Notes under the pieces: generated by a model
Told to the model about the DNA's origin: nothing
Seen by the model: the letters and a program-made list of their open reading frames with translations, nothing else
Database searches by the model: none
Shown here: positions 37,157 to 48,494 of the stretch, piece by piece
Numbering within the stretch: the first letter of the stretch is position 1
Layout of the letters: each line of letters starts with the position of its first letter
Position numbers and translations under genes: made by a program
Source: Megascapheus bottae
Taxonomy: Eukaryota > Chordata > Mammalia > Rodentia > Geomyidae
Direction of reading: 5' to 3'
Length of the DNA: 64,000 bases
Assembly: GCA_024803745.1 (NCBI GenBank)
Contig: JANJXV010001762.1
Location: 1 to 64,000, forward strand

Positions 37157-38338
37157 GGTGTGTGACTTCATAGAATGGAGGTGTGTGAAGTCATAGAATG
37201 GAGGTGTGTGAAGTCACAGAATGAAGGTTTGTGAAGTCACAGAATGGAGGTGTGTGAAGTCATAGAACTGAAGTGTGTGAAGTCATAGAATGGAGGTGTG
37301 TGAAGTCAGAATGGAGGTGTGTGAAGTCACAGAATGGAGGGGTGTGAACTCAGAATGGAGGTGTGTGAAGTCACAGAATGGAGGTTTGTGAAGTCATATA
37401 ATGGAGGTGTTTGAAGTCATAGAATGGATGTTTCTGAGGTAAGAATGAAGGTGAGTGAAGTCATAGAATGGAGGTGTGTGAAGTCAAAATGAAATTGTGT
37501 GAACTCATAGAATGGACGTGTGTGAACTCATAGAATGGAGGTGTGTGAATTCAGAATGGAGGTGTGAGAAGTAACAGAATGGAGGTGTGTGAATTCAGAA
37601 TGGAGGTGAGTGAAGTAATAGAATGGAGGTGTGTGAAGTCAAAATGGAGGTATGAGAAGTCACAGAATGGAGATGTGTGAATTCAGAATGGAGGTTAGTG
37701 AAGTGATATAATGGAGGTGTGTGAAGTCATAGAATGGAGGTGTGTGAAGTCATACAATGGAGGTGTGTGAAATCGTAGAATGGAGGTGTTTGAATTCACA
37801 GAATGGAGGTGTGTGAAGTCAGAGTGGATGTGTGTGAAGTCATACAATTGATGTGTGAAATCAGTCTGGAGGTGTGTGAACTCATAGAATGCAGGTGTGT
37901 GAAATCACAATGGAGGTGTGTGAAGTCATAGAATGGAGGTGTGTGAAGTCACAGAATGGAGGTGTGTGAAGTCATAGAATGGAGCTGAGTGAAGTCATAG
38001 AATGGAGGTGTGTGAAATCATAGAATGGAGGAGTGTGAAGTTAGAATGGAGGTGTGTGAAGTCATAGAATTGAGGTGTGTGAAGTCAGAATGGAGGTGTG
38101 TGAAGTCATAGAATGGAGATGTGTTAACTCATAGAATGGAGGTGTGTGACGTCACAATGGAAGTGTGTGAATTCAAAGAATGGAGGTGTGTGAAGTCATA
38201 CAATGAAGGTGTGTGAAGTCAGAATGGAGGTGTGTGACGTCACAGAATGGAGGTGTGTGAACTCAGAATGGAGGTGTGTGAAGTCAAAAATGGAGGTGTG
38301 TGAAGTCAAAGAATGAAGGTGTGTGAACTCATAGAATA
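35461..38338 (+). repeat. Region D higher-order repeat, copy D1 (2878 bp)
   Basis: The period is 2878 bp, from GAGGTTTG at 35461 and 38339 and from CATAGAACTGAAG (its C at 37268 and 40146). It overlaps the end of C2, so the 2878-bp duplication happened on top of the 3388-bp one. The unit runs from A-type position about 3,071 through the unit end and into A-type position about 1,159 of the following unit. Confidence 0.88.
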
Positions 38339-41216
38339 GAGGTTTGTGAAGTCACAGAATGGCGGTGTGTGAACTCAGAATGGAGGTGTGTGAAGTCACA
38401 GAATGGAGGTGTGTGAAGTCATCATATGAAGGTATGTGAAATCATAGAATGGAAGTGTGTAAAGTCATAGAATGGAGGTCTGCGAAGTCATACAATGAAG
38501 GTGTGTGAAGTCATAGAATGGAGGTGTGTGAAGTCACAGAAGAGAGGTGTGTGAAGTCACATAATGGAGGTGTGAGAAGTCAAAATGGAGGTGTGTGACG
38601 TCATAAAATGGAGGTGTGTGAAGTCATAGATTGGAGGTGTGTGAAATCATAGAACGGAGGTTTGTGAAGTCACAGAATTGAGGTGTGTGAAGTCATAGAA
38701 TGGAGGTGTGTGAAGTCACAGAATGGAGGTGTGTGAAGTCACAGAATGGAGGTGTGTGAACTAAGAATGGAGATGTGTGAAGTCACAGAATGGAATTGTG
38801 TGAAATCATAGAATTGAGGTGTGTGAAATCAGAGAATGGAGGTGTGTGAATTCATAGAATGGAGGTGTGACATCTCAGAATGGAGGTGTGTGAAATCGCA
38901 GAATGGAGGTGTGTGAGGTCACAGAATGGAGGTTTGTGAACTCACAATGGAGGTGTGTGAAGTCACGGAATGGCGGTGTGTGACGTCATAGAATGGTAGT
39001 GTGTGAAGTCATAGAATGGAGGTGTGTGAAGTCACAGAATGGAGGTGTGTGGAGTCACATAATGGAGGTGTGTGAAGTCAAAATGGAGGTGTGTGACGTC
39101 ATAAAATGTAGGTGTGTGAAGTCATAGGTTGGAGGTGTGTGAAATCATAGAATGGAGGTTTGTGAAGTCACAGAATGGAGGTGTGTGAAGTCATAGAATG
39201 AAGGTATGTGAAGTCAAATTGGAGGGGTGTGAAGTCGGAGAATGGAGGTGTGGGAAATCAAAGAATGGAGGTGGGCGAAGTCACAAAATGGAGGTGTGTG
39301 AAGTCAAAGAATGGAGGTGTGTGAAGTCACAGAATGGACGGGTATGATTTCATAGAATGGAGGTGTGTGAAGTCACAGAATTGAGGTGTTTGAAGTTATA
39401 TATTGGAGGTGTGTGAAGTCAAAATGGATGTGTGAAGTCATAGAATGGAGGTGTGTGAAGTCATACAATGGAGGTGTGTGAAATCATAGAATGGAGGTGT
39501 GTGAAGTCACAGAATGGAGGTGTGTCAAGTCATAAAATGGAGGTGTGTGAATTCAGAATGGAGGTGTGTGAAGTCATAGAATGGAGGTGTGTGAACTCAG
39601 AATGGAGGTGTGTGAAGTCATAGATGGAGGTGTGTGAAGTCATAGTATGGAGGTGTGTGAAATCATAGAATGGAGTTTTGTGAAGTCACAGAATGGAGCT
39701 GTGTGAAGTCAGAATGGAGGTGTGTGAAATCATAGAATGGAGGTGTACGAAGTCAGAATGGAGGTGTGTTAAATCATAGAATCGAGGTGTGTGAAGTCAC
39801 AATGGAGGTGTGTGAAGTCATAGAATGGAGGTGTGTGAAGTCACAGAATTGAGGTGTGTGAAGTCATAGAATGGAGGAGTGTGATGTCATAGAATGGAGA
39901 TGTGTGAAGTCACAGAATGAAGGTGTGTGAAGTCACAGAATGGAAGTGTGTGAATTCAGAATGGCGGTGTGTGAAGTCACAGAATGGAGGTGTGTGAAGT
40001 CATAGAATGGAGGTGTGTGAAGTCACAGAATGGAGGTGTGTGACTTCATAGAATGGAGGTGTGTGAAGTCATAGAATGGAGGTGTGTGAAGTCACAGAAT
40101 GAAGGTTTGTGAAGTCACAGAATGGAGGTGTGTGAAGTCATAGAACTGAAGTGTGTGAAGTCATAGAATGGAGGTGTGTGAAGTCAGAATGGAGGTGTGT
40201 GAAGTCACAGAATGGAGGGGTGTGAACTCAGAATGGAGGTGTGTGAAGTCACAGAATGGAGGTTTGTGAAGTCATATAATGGAGGTGTTTGAAGTCATAG
40301 AATGGATGTTTCTGAGGTAAGAATGAAGGTGAGTGAAGTCATAGAATGGAGGTGTGTGAAGTCAAAATGAAATTGTGTGAACTCATAGAATGGACGTGTG
40401 TGAACTCATAGAATGGAGGTGTGTGAATTCAGAATGGAGGTGTGAGAAGTAACAGAATGGAGGTGTGTGAATTCAGAATGGAGGTGAGTGAAGTAATAGA
40501 ATGGAGGTGTGTGAAGTCAAAATGGAGGTATGAGAAGTCACAGAATGGAGATGTGTGAATTCAGAATGGAGGTTAGTGAAGTGATATAATGGAGGTGTGT
40601 GAAGTCATAGAATGGAGGTGTGTGAAGTCATACAATGGAGGTGTGTGAAATCGTAGAATGGAGGTGTTTGAATTCACAGAATGGAGGTGTGTGAAGTCAG
40701 AGTGGATGTGTGTGAAGTCATACAATTGATGTGTGAAATCAGTCTGGAGGTGTGTGAACTCATAGAATGCAGGTGTGTGAAATCACAATGGAGGTGTGTG
40801 AAGTCATAGAATGGAGGTGTGTGAAGTCACAGAATGGAGGTGTGTGAAGTCATAGAATGGAGCTGAGTGAAGTCATAGAATGGAGGTGTGTGAAATCATA
40901 GAATGGAGGAGTGTGAAGTTAGAATGGAGGTGTGTGAAGTCATAGAATTGAGGTGTGTGAAGTCAGAATGGAGGTGTGTGAAGTCATAGAATGGAGATGT
41001 GTTAACTCATAGAATGGAGGTGTGTGACGTCACAATGGAAGTGTGTGAATTCAAAGAATGGAGGTGTGTGAAGTCATACAATGAAGGTGTGTGAAGTCAG
41101 AATGGAGGTGTGTGACGTCACAGAATGGAGGTGTGTGAACTCAGAATGGAGGTGTGTGAAGTCAAAAATGGAGGTGTGTGAAGTCAAAGAATGAAGGTGT
41201 GTGAACTCATAGAATA
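38339..41216 (+). repeat. Region D higher-order repeat, copy D2 (2878 bp)
   Basis: This is a second copy of D1. The D1/D2 junction at 38329-38343 is a 15-bp stretch (TCATAGAATAGAGGT) shared by both parental sites: the left flank GAAC is of the A-unit 1,159 type and the right flank TTGTGAAG of the 3,071 type. At 41217 the copy runs on into GAGGTGTGTG instead of GAGGTTTG, marking its end. Confidence 0.88.
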
Positions 41217-42568
41217 GAGGTGTGTGAAGTCATAGAATGGATGTGTGTGAAGTCATAGAATGGAGGTGTGTGATGTCATAGAATGGAGGTGTGTGAAGTA
41301 ATAGAATGGAGGTGGGTGAAGTCACGGAAGGGAGGTGTGTGAAGTCACAGAATGGAGGTGTGTGAAATCAGAGAATGGAGATGTGTGAAGTCAAAAAGGT
41401 GGTGTGAGAAGTCACAAATGTAAGTGTGTGAAGTCACAGAATGCAGGTGTGTGAAGTCAAAATGGAGGTGTGTGAAGTCAAAGAATATAGGTGTGTGAGG
41501 TCATCGAATGGAGGTGTGTGAAATCAGAAATGGAGGTGTGTGAAGTCAGAATAAAGGTGTGCGAAGTCATAGAATGGAGGTGTGTGAAGTCACAGAATGG
41601 AGGTGTGGGAAGTCACACAATGGCGGTGTGTGAAGTCACAGAATGGAGGTGTGTGAACTCAGAATGGAGGTATGTAAAGTCACAGAATGGAGGTGTGTGA
41701 AGTCATAGAATGGAAGTGTGTGAAGTCATAGAATGGAGGTGTGTGAAGTCACAGAATGGATGGTATGAACTCATAGAATGGAGGTGTGTGAAGTCACAGA
41801 ATGGAGGTGTGTGAAGTCATAGAATGGAGGTGTGTGAAGTCATAGAATGGAAGTGTGTGAAGTCACAGAATGGAGGTGTGTGAAGTCACAGAATGGAGGT
41901 GTGTGAACTCCGAATGGAGGTGTGTGAAGTCACAGAATGGAGGTGTGTGAAGTCATTGAATGGAAGTGTGTGAAGTCATAGAATGGAGGTGTGTGAAGTC
42001 ACAGAATGGATGGTATGAACTCATAGAATGGAGGTGTTTGAAGTCACAGAATGGAGGTGTGTGAAGTCACAGAATGGAGGTTTGTGAAGTCATATAATGG
42101 AGGTATATGAAGTCATAGAACGGATGTTTCTGAAGTAAGAATGAAGGTGTGTGAAGTCATAGAATGGAGGTGTGTGAAGTCAAAATGAAGGTGTGTGAAC
42201 TCATAGAATGGAGGTGCGTGGAGTCACAATGGCGGTGTGTGAAGTCATAGAATGGTGGTGTGTGAAGTCACAGAATGGAGGTGTGGAAGTCATAGAATGG
42301 AGCTGTGTGAAGTCAGAATGGAGGTGTGAGAAGTCACAGAATGGAGGTGTGTGAATTCAGAATGGAGGTGAGTAAAGTCATAGAATGGAGGTGTGTGAAG
42401 TCATACAATGGAGGTTGTGAAGACATACAATGGAGGTGTGTGAAATCATAGAATGGAGGTGTTTGAAGTCACAGAATGGAAGTGTGTGAAGTCATAGAAT
42501 GGAGGTGTGTGAAGTCACAAAATGTAGGTGTGTGAAGTCATAGAATGGAGGTGTGTGAAGTCATAGAA
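41217..42568 (+). repeat. Region E: A-type segment with internal loss, leading into B-type
   Basis: The order follows A-unit positions of about 1,160-2,050, then at about 42190-42210 jumps to the equivalent of about 2,260 (GAGGTGCGTGGAGTC) and continues to the A/B switch at 42569. It contains two extra monomers near 41221-41260 relative to A1. The 69-residue open frame at 41491-41700 is the same repeat translation as in A units with one change, and is not a gene. Confidence 0.82.
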
Positions 42569-43389
42569 TGGATGTTTTTGAAGTAAGAATGAAGGTGTGT
42601 GAAGTCATAGAATGGAGGTGTGTGAGGTCACAGAATGGAGTTGTTTGAAGTCATAGAATGGAGCGTTGTGAAGTCAGACTGGAGGTGTGTAAAGTCACAG
42701 GATGGAGGTGTGTCAATTCAGAATGGAGGTGTGTGAAGTCACAGAATGGAGGTGTGTGAAGTCAGAATGGAGGTGTGAAATCGCAGAATGGAGATGGTTG
42801 AAGTCATAGAAAGGAGGTGTGGGAAGTCATAGAATGGAGGAGTGTGAAGTCGTAGAGTGGAGGTGAGTGAAGTCAAAGATACGAGGTCTGTGAAGTCATA
42901 GAATGGAGGTGTGTGAATTAAGAATGGAGGTGTGTGAAGTTATAGAATGGAGATATGTGAACTCATAGAATGGAGGTGTGTGACGTCACAATGGAAGTGT
43001 GTGAAGTCATAAAATGGAGGTGTGTGAAGTCACAGAATGGAGGGGTGTTAAGTCATACAATGGAGGTGAGTGAAGTCCGAATGGAGTTCTGTGAAGTCAC
43101 AGAATGGAGGTGTGTGAACTCAGAATAGAGGTGTGTGAAGTCATAGAAGGAAGTGTGTGAAGTCATAGATGTAGGTGTGTGAAGTAATTGTATGGAGCTG
43201 TGTGAAATCATAGAATGGAGTTTTGTGAAGTCACAGAATGGAGCTGTGTGAAGTCAGAATGGAGGTGTGTGAAGTCATAGAATAGAAGTGTGTGAAGTCA
43301 AAATGGAGGTGTGTGAAGTTATAGAATGGATGTGTGTGAAGTCACAGAATGGAGGTGTTTGAACTCACAATAGAGGTGTGTGAAGTCAC
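42569..43389 (+). repeat. Second copy of region B segment
   Basis: It begins with TGGATGTTTTTGAAG at 42569, matching 27461 and 44699, and follows region B order until about 43389. There the array returns to A-type order instead of continuing into GAATTGAGG. Relative to 44699 the offset is 2130 bp. Confidence 0.83.
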
Positions 43390-43963
43390 AGAATGGAGGT
43401 GTGTGAACTCAGAATGGAGGTATGTAAAGTCACAGAATGGAGGTGTGTGAAGTCATAGAATGGAAGTGTGTGAAGTCATAGAATGGAGGTGTGTGAAGTC
43501 ACAGAATGGATGGTATGAACTCATAGAATGGAGGTGTGTGAAGTCACAGAATGGAGGTGTGTGAAGTCATAGAATGGAGGTGTGTGAAGTCATAGAATGG
43601 AAGTGTGTGAAGTCACAGAATGGAGGTGTGTGAAGTCACAGAATGGAGGTGTGTGAACTCAGAATGGAGGTGTGTGAAGTCACAGAATGGAGGTGTGTGA
43701 AGTCATTGAATGGAAGTGTGTGAAGTCATAGAATGGAGGTGTGTGAAGTCACAGAATGGATGGTATGAACTCATAGAATGGAGGTGTTTGAAGTCACAGA
43801 ATGGAGGTGTGTGAAGTCACAGAATGGAGGTTTGTGAAGTCATATAATGGAGGTATATGAAGTCATAGAACGGATGTTTCTGAAGTAAGAATGAAGGTGT
43901 GTGAAGTCATAGAATGGAGGTGTGTGAAGTCAAAATGAAGGTGTGTGAACTCATAGAATGGAG
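43373..43963 (+). repeat. 591-bp copy of 41623-42213 (offset 1750 bp)
   Basis: TATGTAAAG occurs at 41671 and 43421, and CGGATGTTTCTGAAG at 42121 and 43871; both pairs are 1750 bp apart. One substitution was noticed (GAACTCCGAATGG near 41909 against GAACTCAGAATGG here). The copy ends where GAGGTG continues as CGTGGAG in one and TGTGAACTC in the other. Confidence 0.83.
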
Positions 43964-44136
43964 GTGTGTGAACTCATAGAATGGAGGTGTGTGAGGTCAT
44001 GGAATGGAGATATGTGAAGTCAAAGAATTGAGGTCTGTGAAGTCAAACAATAGAGGTATGTGAAGTCACATAATGGAGGTGTGTGAAATCACAGAATGGA
44101 AGTGTGTGAAGTCAAAACGGAGGTGTGTGAAGTCAC
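43964..44136 (+). repeat. Monomer stretch absent from the preceding E copy
   Basis: This lies inside a run of about 380 bp that distinguishes the 2130-bp offset (42569 to 44699) from the 1750-bp offset. It contains variants such as GGTCATGGAATGG, GAATTGAGGTCTG and GTCAAAACGG, which resemble the distal part of region B. It is ordinary monomer array with nothing gene-like. Confidence 0.7.
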
Positions 44137-47100
44137 AGAATGGAGTTGTGTGAAGTCACAGAATGGAGGTGTGTGAAGTCAAAAAATGGTGTGTGAAGTC
44201 AAAAATGGAGGTGTGTGAAGTCACAGAATGGAGGTGTGTGAAGTCATCGAATGGATGTGTGTGAAGTCAGCATAGAGGTGTGCGAAGTCATAGAATGGAG
44301 GTGTGTGAAGTCAGAATAGAGGCGAGTGAACTCATAGAATGGAGGTGCGTGGAGTCACAATGGCGGTGTGTGAAGTCATAGAATGGTGGTGTGTGAAGTC
44401 ACAGAATGGAGGTGTGGAAGTCATAGAATGGAGCTGTGTGAAGTCAGAATGGAGTGTGAGAAGTCACAGAATGGAGGTGTGTGAATTCAGAATGGAGGTG
44501 AGTAAAGTCATAGAATGGAGGTGTGTGAAGTCATACAATGGAGGTTGTGAAGACATACAATGGAGGTGTGTGAAATCATAGAATGGAGGTGTTTGAAGTC
44601 ACAGAATGGAAGTGTGTGAAGTCATAGAATGGAGGTGTGTGAAGTCACAAAATGTAGGTGTGTGAAGTCATAGAATGGAGGTGTGTGAAGTCATAGAATG
44701 GATGTTTTTGAAGTAAGAATGAAGGTGTGTGAAGTCATAGAATGGAGGTGTGTGAGGTCACAGAATGGAGTTGTTTGAAGTCATAGAATGGAGCGTTGTG
44801 AAGTCAGACTGGAGGTGTGTAAAGTCACAGGATGGAGGTGTGTCAATTCAGAATGGAGGTGTGTGAAGTCACAGAATGGAGGTGTGTGAAGTCAGAATGG
44901 AGGTGTGAAATCGCAGAATGGAGATGGTTGAAGTCATAGAAAGGAGGTGTGGGAAGTCATAGAATGGAGGAGTGTGAAGTCGTAGAGTGGAGGTGAGTGA
45001 AGTCAAAGATACGAGGTCTGTGAAGTCATAGAATGGAGGTGTGTGAATTAAGAATGGAGGTGTGTGAAGTCATAGAATGGAGATATGTGAACTCATAGAA
45101 TGGAGGTGTGTGACGTCACAATGGAAGTGTGTGAAGTCATAGGTTGGAGGTGTGTGAAGTCACAGAATGGAGGGGTGTTAAGTCATACAATGGAGGTGAG
45201 TGAAGTCCGAATGGAGTTCTGTGAAGTCACAGAATGGAGGTGTGTGAACTCAGAATAGAGGTGTGTGAAGTCATAGAAGGAGGTGTGTGAAGTCATAGAT
45301 GTAGGTGTGTGAAGTAATTGTATGGAGCTGTGTGAAATCATAGAATGGAGTTTTGTGAAGTCACAGAATGGAGCTGTGTGAAGTCAGAATGGAGGTGTGT
45401 GAAGTCATAGAATAGAAGTGTGTGAAGTCAAAATGGAGGTGTGTGAAGTTATAGAATGGATGTGTGTGAAGTCACAGAATGGAGGTGTTTGAACTCACAA
45501 TAGAGGTGTGTGAAGTCACAGAATTGAGGTGTGTGAAATCACAGAATGGAGGTTTGTGAAGATATACAATGGAGGTGTGTGAAGTCATAGAATGGATGTT
45601 TCTAAAGTAAGACTGAATGTGTGTGAAGTCATAGAATGGAGGTGTGTGAAGTCAAAATTAAGGTGTGTGAACTCATAGAATGGATTTCTGTGAAGTCACA
45701 GAATGGAGGTGTGTGAACTCAGAATGGAGGTGTGTGAAGTCATAGAAGGAGGTGTGTGAAGTCATAGATGTAGGTGTGTGAAGTCATTGTATGGAGCTGT
45801 GTGAAATCATAGAATGGAGTTTTGTGAAGTCACAGAATGGAGCTGTGTGAAGTCAGAATGGAGGTGTGTGAAGTCATAGAATAGAAGTGTGTGAAGTCAA
45901 AATGGAGGTGTATGAAGTTATAGAATGGATGTGTGTGAAGTCACAGAATGGAGGTGTTTGAACTCACAATAGAGGTGTGTGAAGTCACAGAATTGAGGTG
46001 TGTGAAATCACAGAATGGAGGTTTGTGAAGATATACAATGGAGGTGTGTGAAGTCATAGAATGGATGTTTCTAAAGTAAGACTGAATGTGTGTGAAGTCA
46101 TAGAATGGAGGTGTGTGAAGTCATAATTAAGGTGTGTGAACTCATAGAATGGAGGTGTGTGTAGTCAAAGAATGGAGGTGTGTGTATTCAAACAATAGAG
46201 GTGTGTGAAGTCACAGAATGGAGGTGTGTGAAGTCACAGATTGGAAGTGTGTGAAGTCAAAACGGAGGTGTGTGAAGTCAAAAAGGTGGTGTGTGAAGTC
46301 ACAAATGGAGGTGTGTGAAGTCACAGGATGGAGGTGTGTGAAGTCAAAATGGAGGTGTGTGAAGTCAAAGAATGGAGGTGTGTGAACTCATAGAATGGAG
46401 GTGTGTGAAGTCATAGAATGGATGTGTGTGAAGTCATAGAATGGAGGTGTGTGATGTCATAGAATGGAGGTGTGTGAAGTCACAGAATGGAGGTGTGTGA
46501 AATCACAGAATGGAGATGTGTGAAGTCAAAATGGAGGTGTGTGAAGTCACAAATGTAAATGTGTGAAGTCACAGAATGGAGGTGTGTGAAGTCAAAATGG
46601 AGGTGTGTGAAGTCAAAGAATATAGGTGTGTGAGGTCATCGAATAGAGGTGTGTGAAATCACAGAATGGAGGTGTGTGAAGTAAGAATAATGGTGTGCGA
46701 AGTCATAGAATGGAGGTGTGGGAAGTCACAGAATGGAGGTGTGGGAAGTCACAGAATGGCGGTGTGTGAAGTCACAGAATGGAGGTGTGTGAACTCAGAA
46801 TGGAGGTATGTAAATTCACAGAATGGAGGTGTGTGAAGTCATAGAATGGAAGTGTGTGAAGTCATAGAATGGAGGTGTGTGAAGTCACAGAATGGATGGT
46901 ATGAACTCATAGAATGGAGGTGTGTGAAGTCACAGAATGGAGTTGTGTGAAGTCATAGAATGGAGGTGTGTGAAGTCATAGAATGGAAGTGTGTGAAGTC
47001 ACAGAATGGAAGTGTGTGAAGTCATAGATTGGAGGTGTTTGAAATCATAGAATGGAGGTTTGTGAAGTCACAGAATGGAGGTGTGTGAAGTCATAGAATG

Positions 47101-48448
47101 GAGGTATGTGAAGTCAAATTGGAGGGGTGTGAAGTCGGAGAATGGAGGTGTGGGAAGTGACAGAATGGAGGTGGGTGAAGTCACAGAATGGAGGTGTGTG
47201 AAGTCATAGAATGGAGGTGTGTGAAGTCATAGAATATATGTTTGTGAAGTAAGAATGAAGGTGTGTGAAGTCATAGAATGGAGGTGTGTGAAGTCATAGA
47301 ACGGAGTTGTGTGACGTCATATAATGGAGGTGTGTGAAGTCACATAATGGAGGTGTGTGAAGTCAGAATGGAGGTGTGAAGTCATAGAAAGGAGGTGTGG
47401 GAAGTCATAGAATGGAGGAGTGTGAAGTCATAGATTGGAGGTGAGTGAAGTCACAGATCCGAGGTCTGTGAAATCATAGAATGGAGGTGTGTGAAGTCGA
47501 ATGAAGGTGTGTGAAGTCATAGAATGTAGGTGTGTGAACTCATAGAATTGAGGTGTGTGACGTCCCAATGGAAGTGTGTGAAGTCATAGAATGGAGGTGT
47601 GTGAAGTCACAGAATGGAAGTGTGTGAAGTCAAAATGGAGGTGTGTGACGACCTAAAATGGAGGTGTGAAAAGTCATAGAATGGAGGTGTGTGAAATCAT
47701 AGAATAGAGGTTTGTGAAGTCACAGAATGGCGGTGTGTGAACTCAGAATGGAGGTGTGTGAAGTCACAGAATGGAGGTGTGTGAAGCCATCATATGAAGG
47801 TATGTGAAATCATAGAATGGAAGTGTGTGAAGTCATAGAATGGAGGTGTGCGAAGTCATACAATGAATGTGTGTGAAGTCATAGAATGGAGGTGTGTGAA
47901 GTCACAGAAGAGAGGAGTGTGAAGTCACATAATGGAGGTGTGAGAAGTCAAAATGGAGGTGTGTGACGTCATAAAATTGAGGTATGTGAAGTCATAGATT
48001 GGAGGTGTGTGAAATCATAGAATGGAGGTTTGTGAAGTCACAGAATTGAGGTGTGTGAAGTCATAGAATGGAGGTGTGTGAAGTCACAGAATGGAGGTGT
48101 GTGAAGTAACAGAATGGAGGTGTGTGAACTAAGAATGGAGATGTGTGAAGTCACAGAATGGAATTGTGTGAAATCATAGAATTGAGGTGTGTGAAATCAG
48201 AGAATGGAGGTGTGTGAATTCATAGAATGGAGGTGTGACATCTCAGAATGGAGGTGTGTGAAATCGCAGAATGGAGGTGTGTGAGGTCACAGAATGGAGG
48301 TTTGTTAACTCACAATGCAGGTGTGTGAAGTCACGGAATGGCGGTGTGTGACGTCATAGAATGGAAGTGTGTGAAGTCATAGAATGGAGGTGTGTGAAGT
48401 CACAGAAGGGAGGTGTGTGGAGTCACATAATGGAGGTGTGTGAAGTCA
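44137..48448 (+). repeat. 4.3-kb long-range duplicate of 26898-31210 (offset near 17238 bp)
   Basis: Anchors agree over the whole stretch: CAAAAAATGG 26941/44180 (17239), TGGATGTTTTTG 27461/44699, GTCATAGAAGG 28032/45270 and ACGGAGTTG 30064/47302 (all 17238). The 1-bp shift comes from a lost G in GGAGTGTGAG near 44452. The block spans the A7/B junction, the 469-bp duplication and the return to A-type order, so the composite was copied as a piece. Homology stops where 31211 reads TAGAATG and 48449 reads AAATGG. Confidence 0.87.
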
Positions 48449-48494
48449 AAATGGAGGTGTGTGACGTCATAAAATGTAGGTGTGTGAAGTCATA
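45142..48494 (+). repeat. Region G tandem duplication, copy G1 (3353 bp)
   Basis: AGGGGTGTTAAG at 45171 and 48524 sets the 3353-bp period. The copy holds both 469-bp subunits (anchors 45270 and 45739). Its left edge, GTCATAGGTTGGAGG, is a hybrid: GGTTGG is an A-type variant, here joined directly to B-type AAGTCACAGAATGGAGGGG. Confidence 0.85.

Noticed and set aside
44339..44581. 80-residue plus-strand open frame
   Set aside because: It exists because of a lost G near 44452 that shifts the repeat frame past stops. The equivalent region at 27.1 kb is closed. The residues are repeat translation only.
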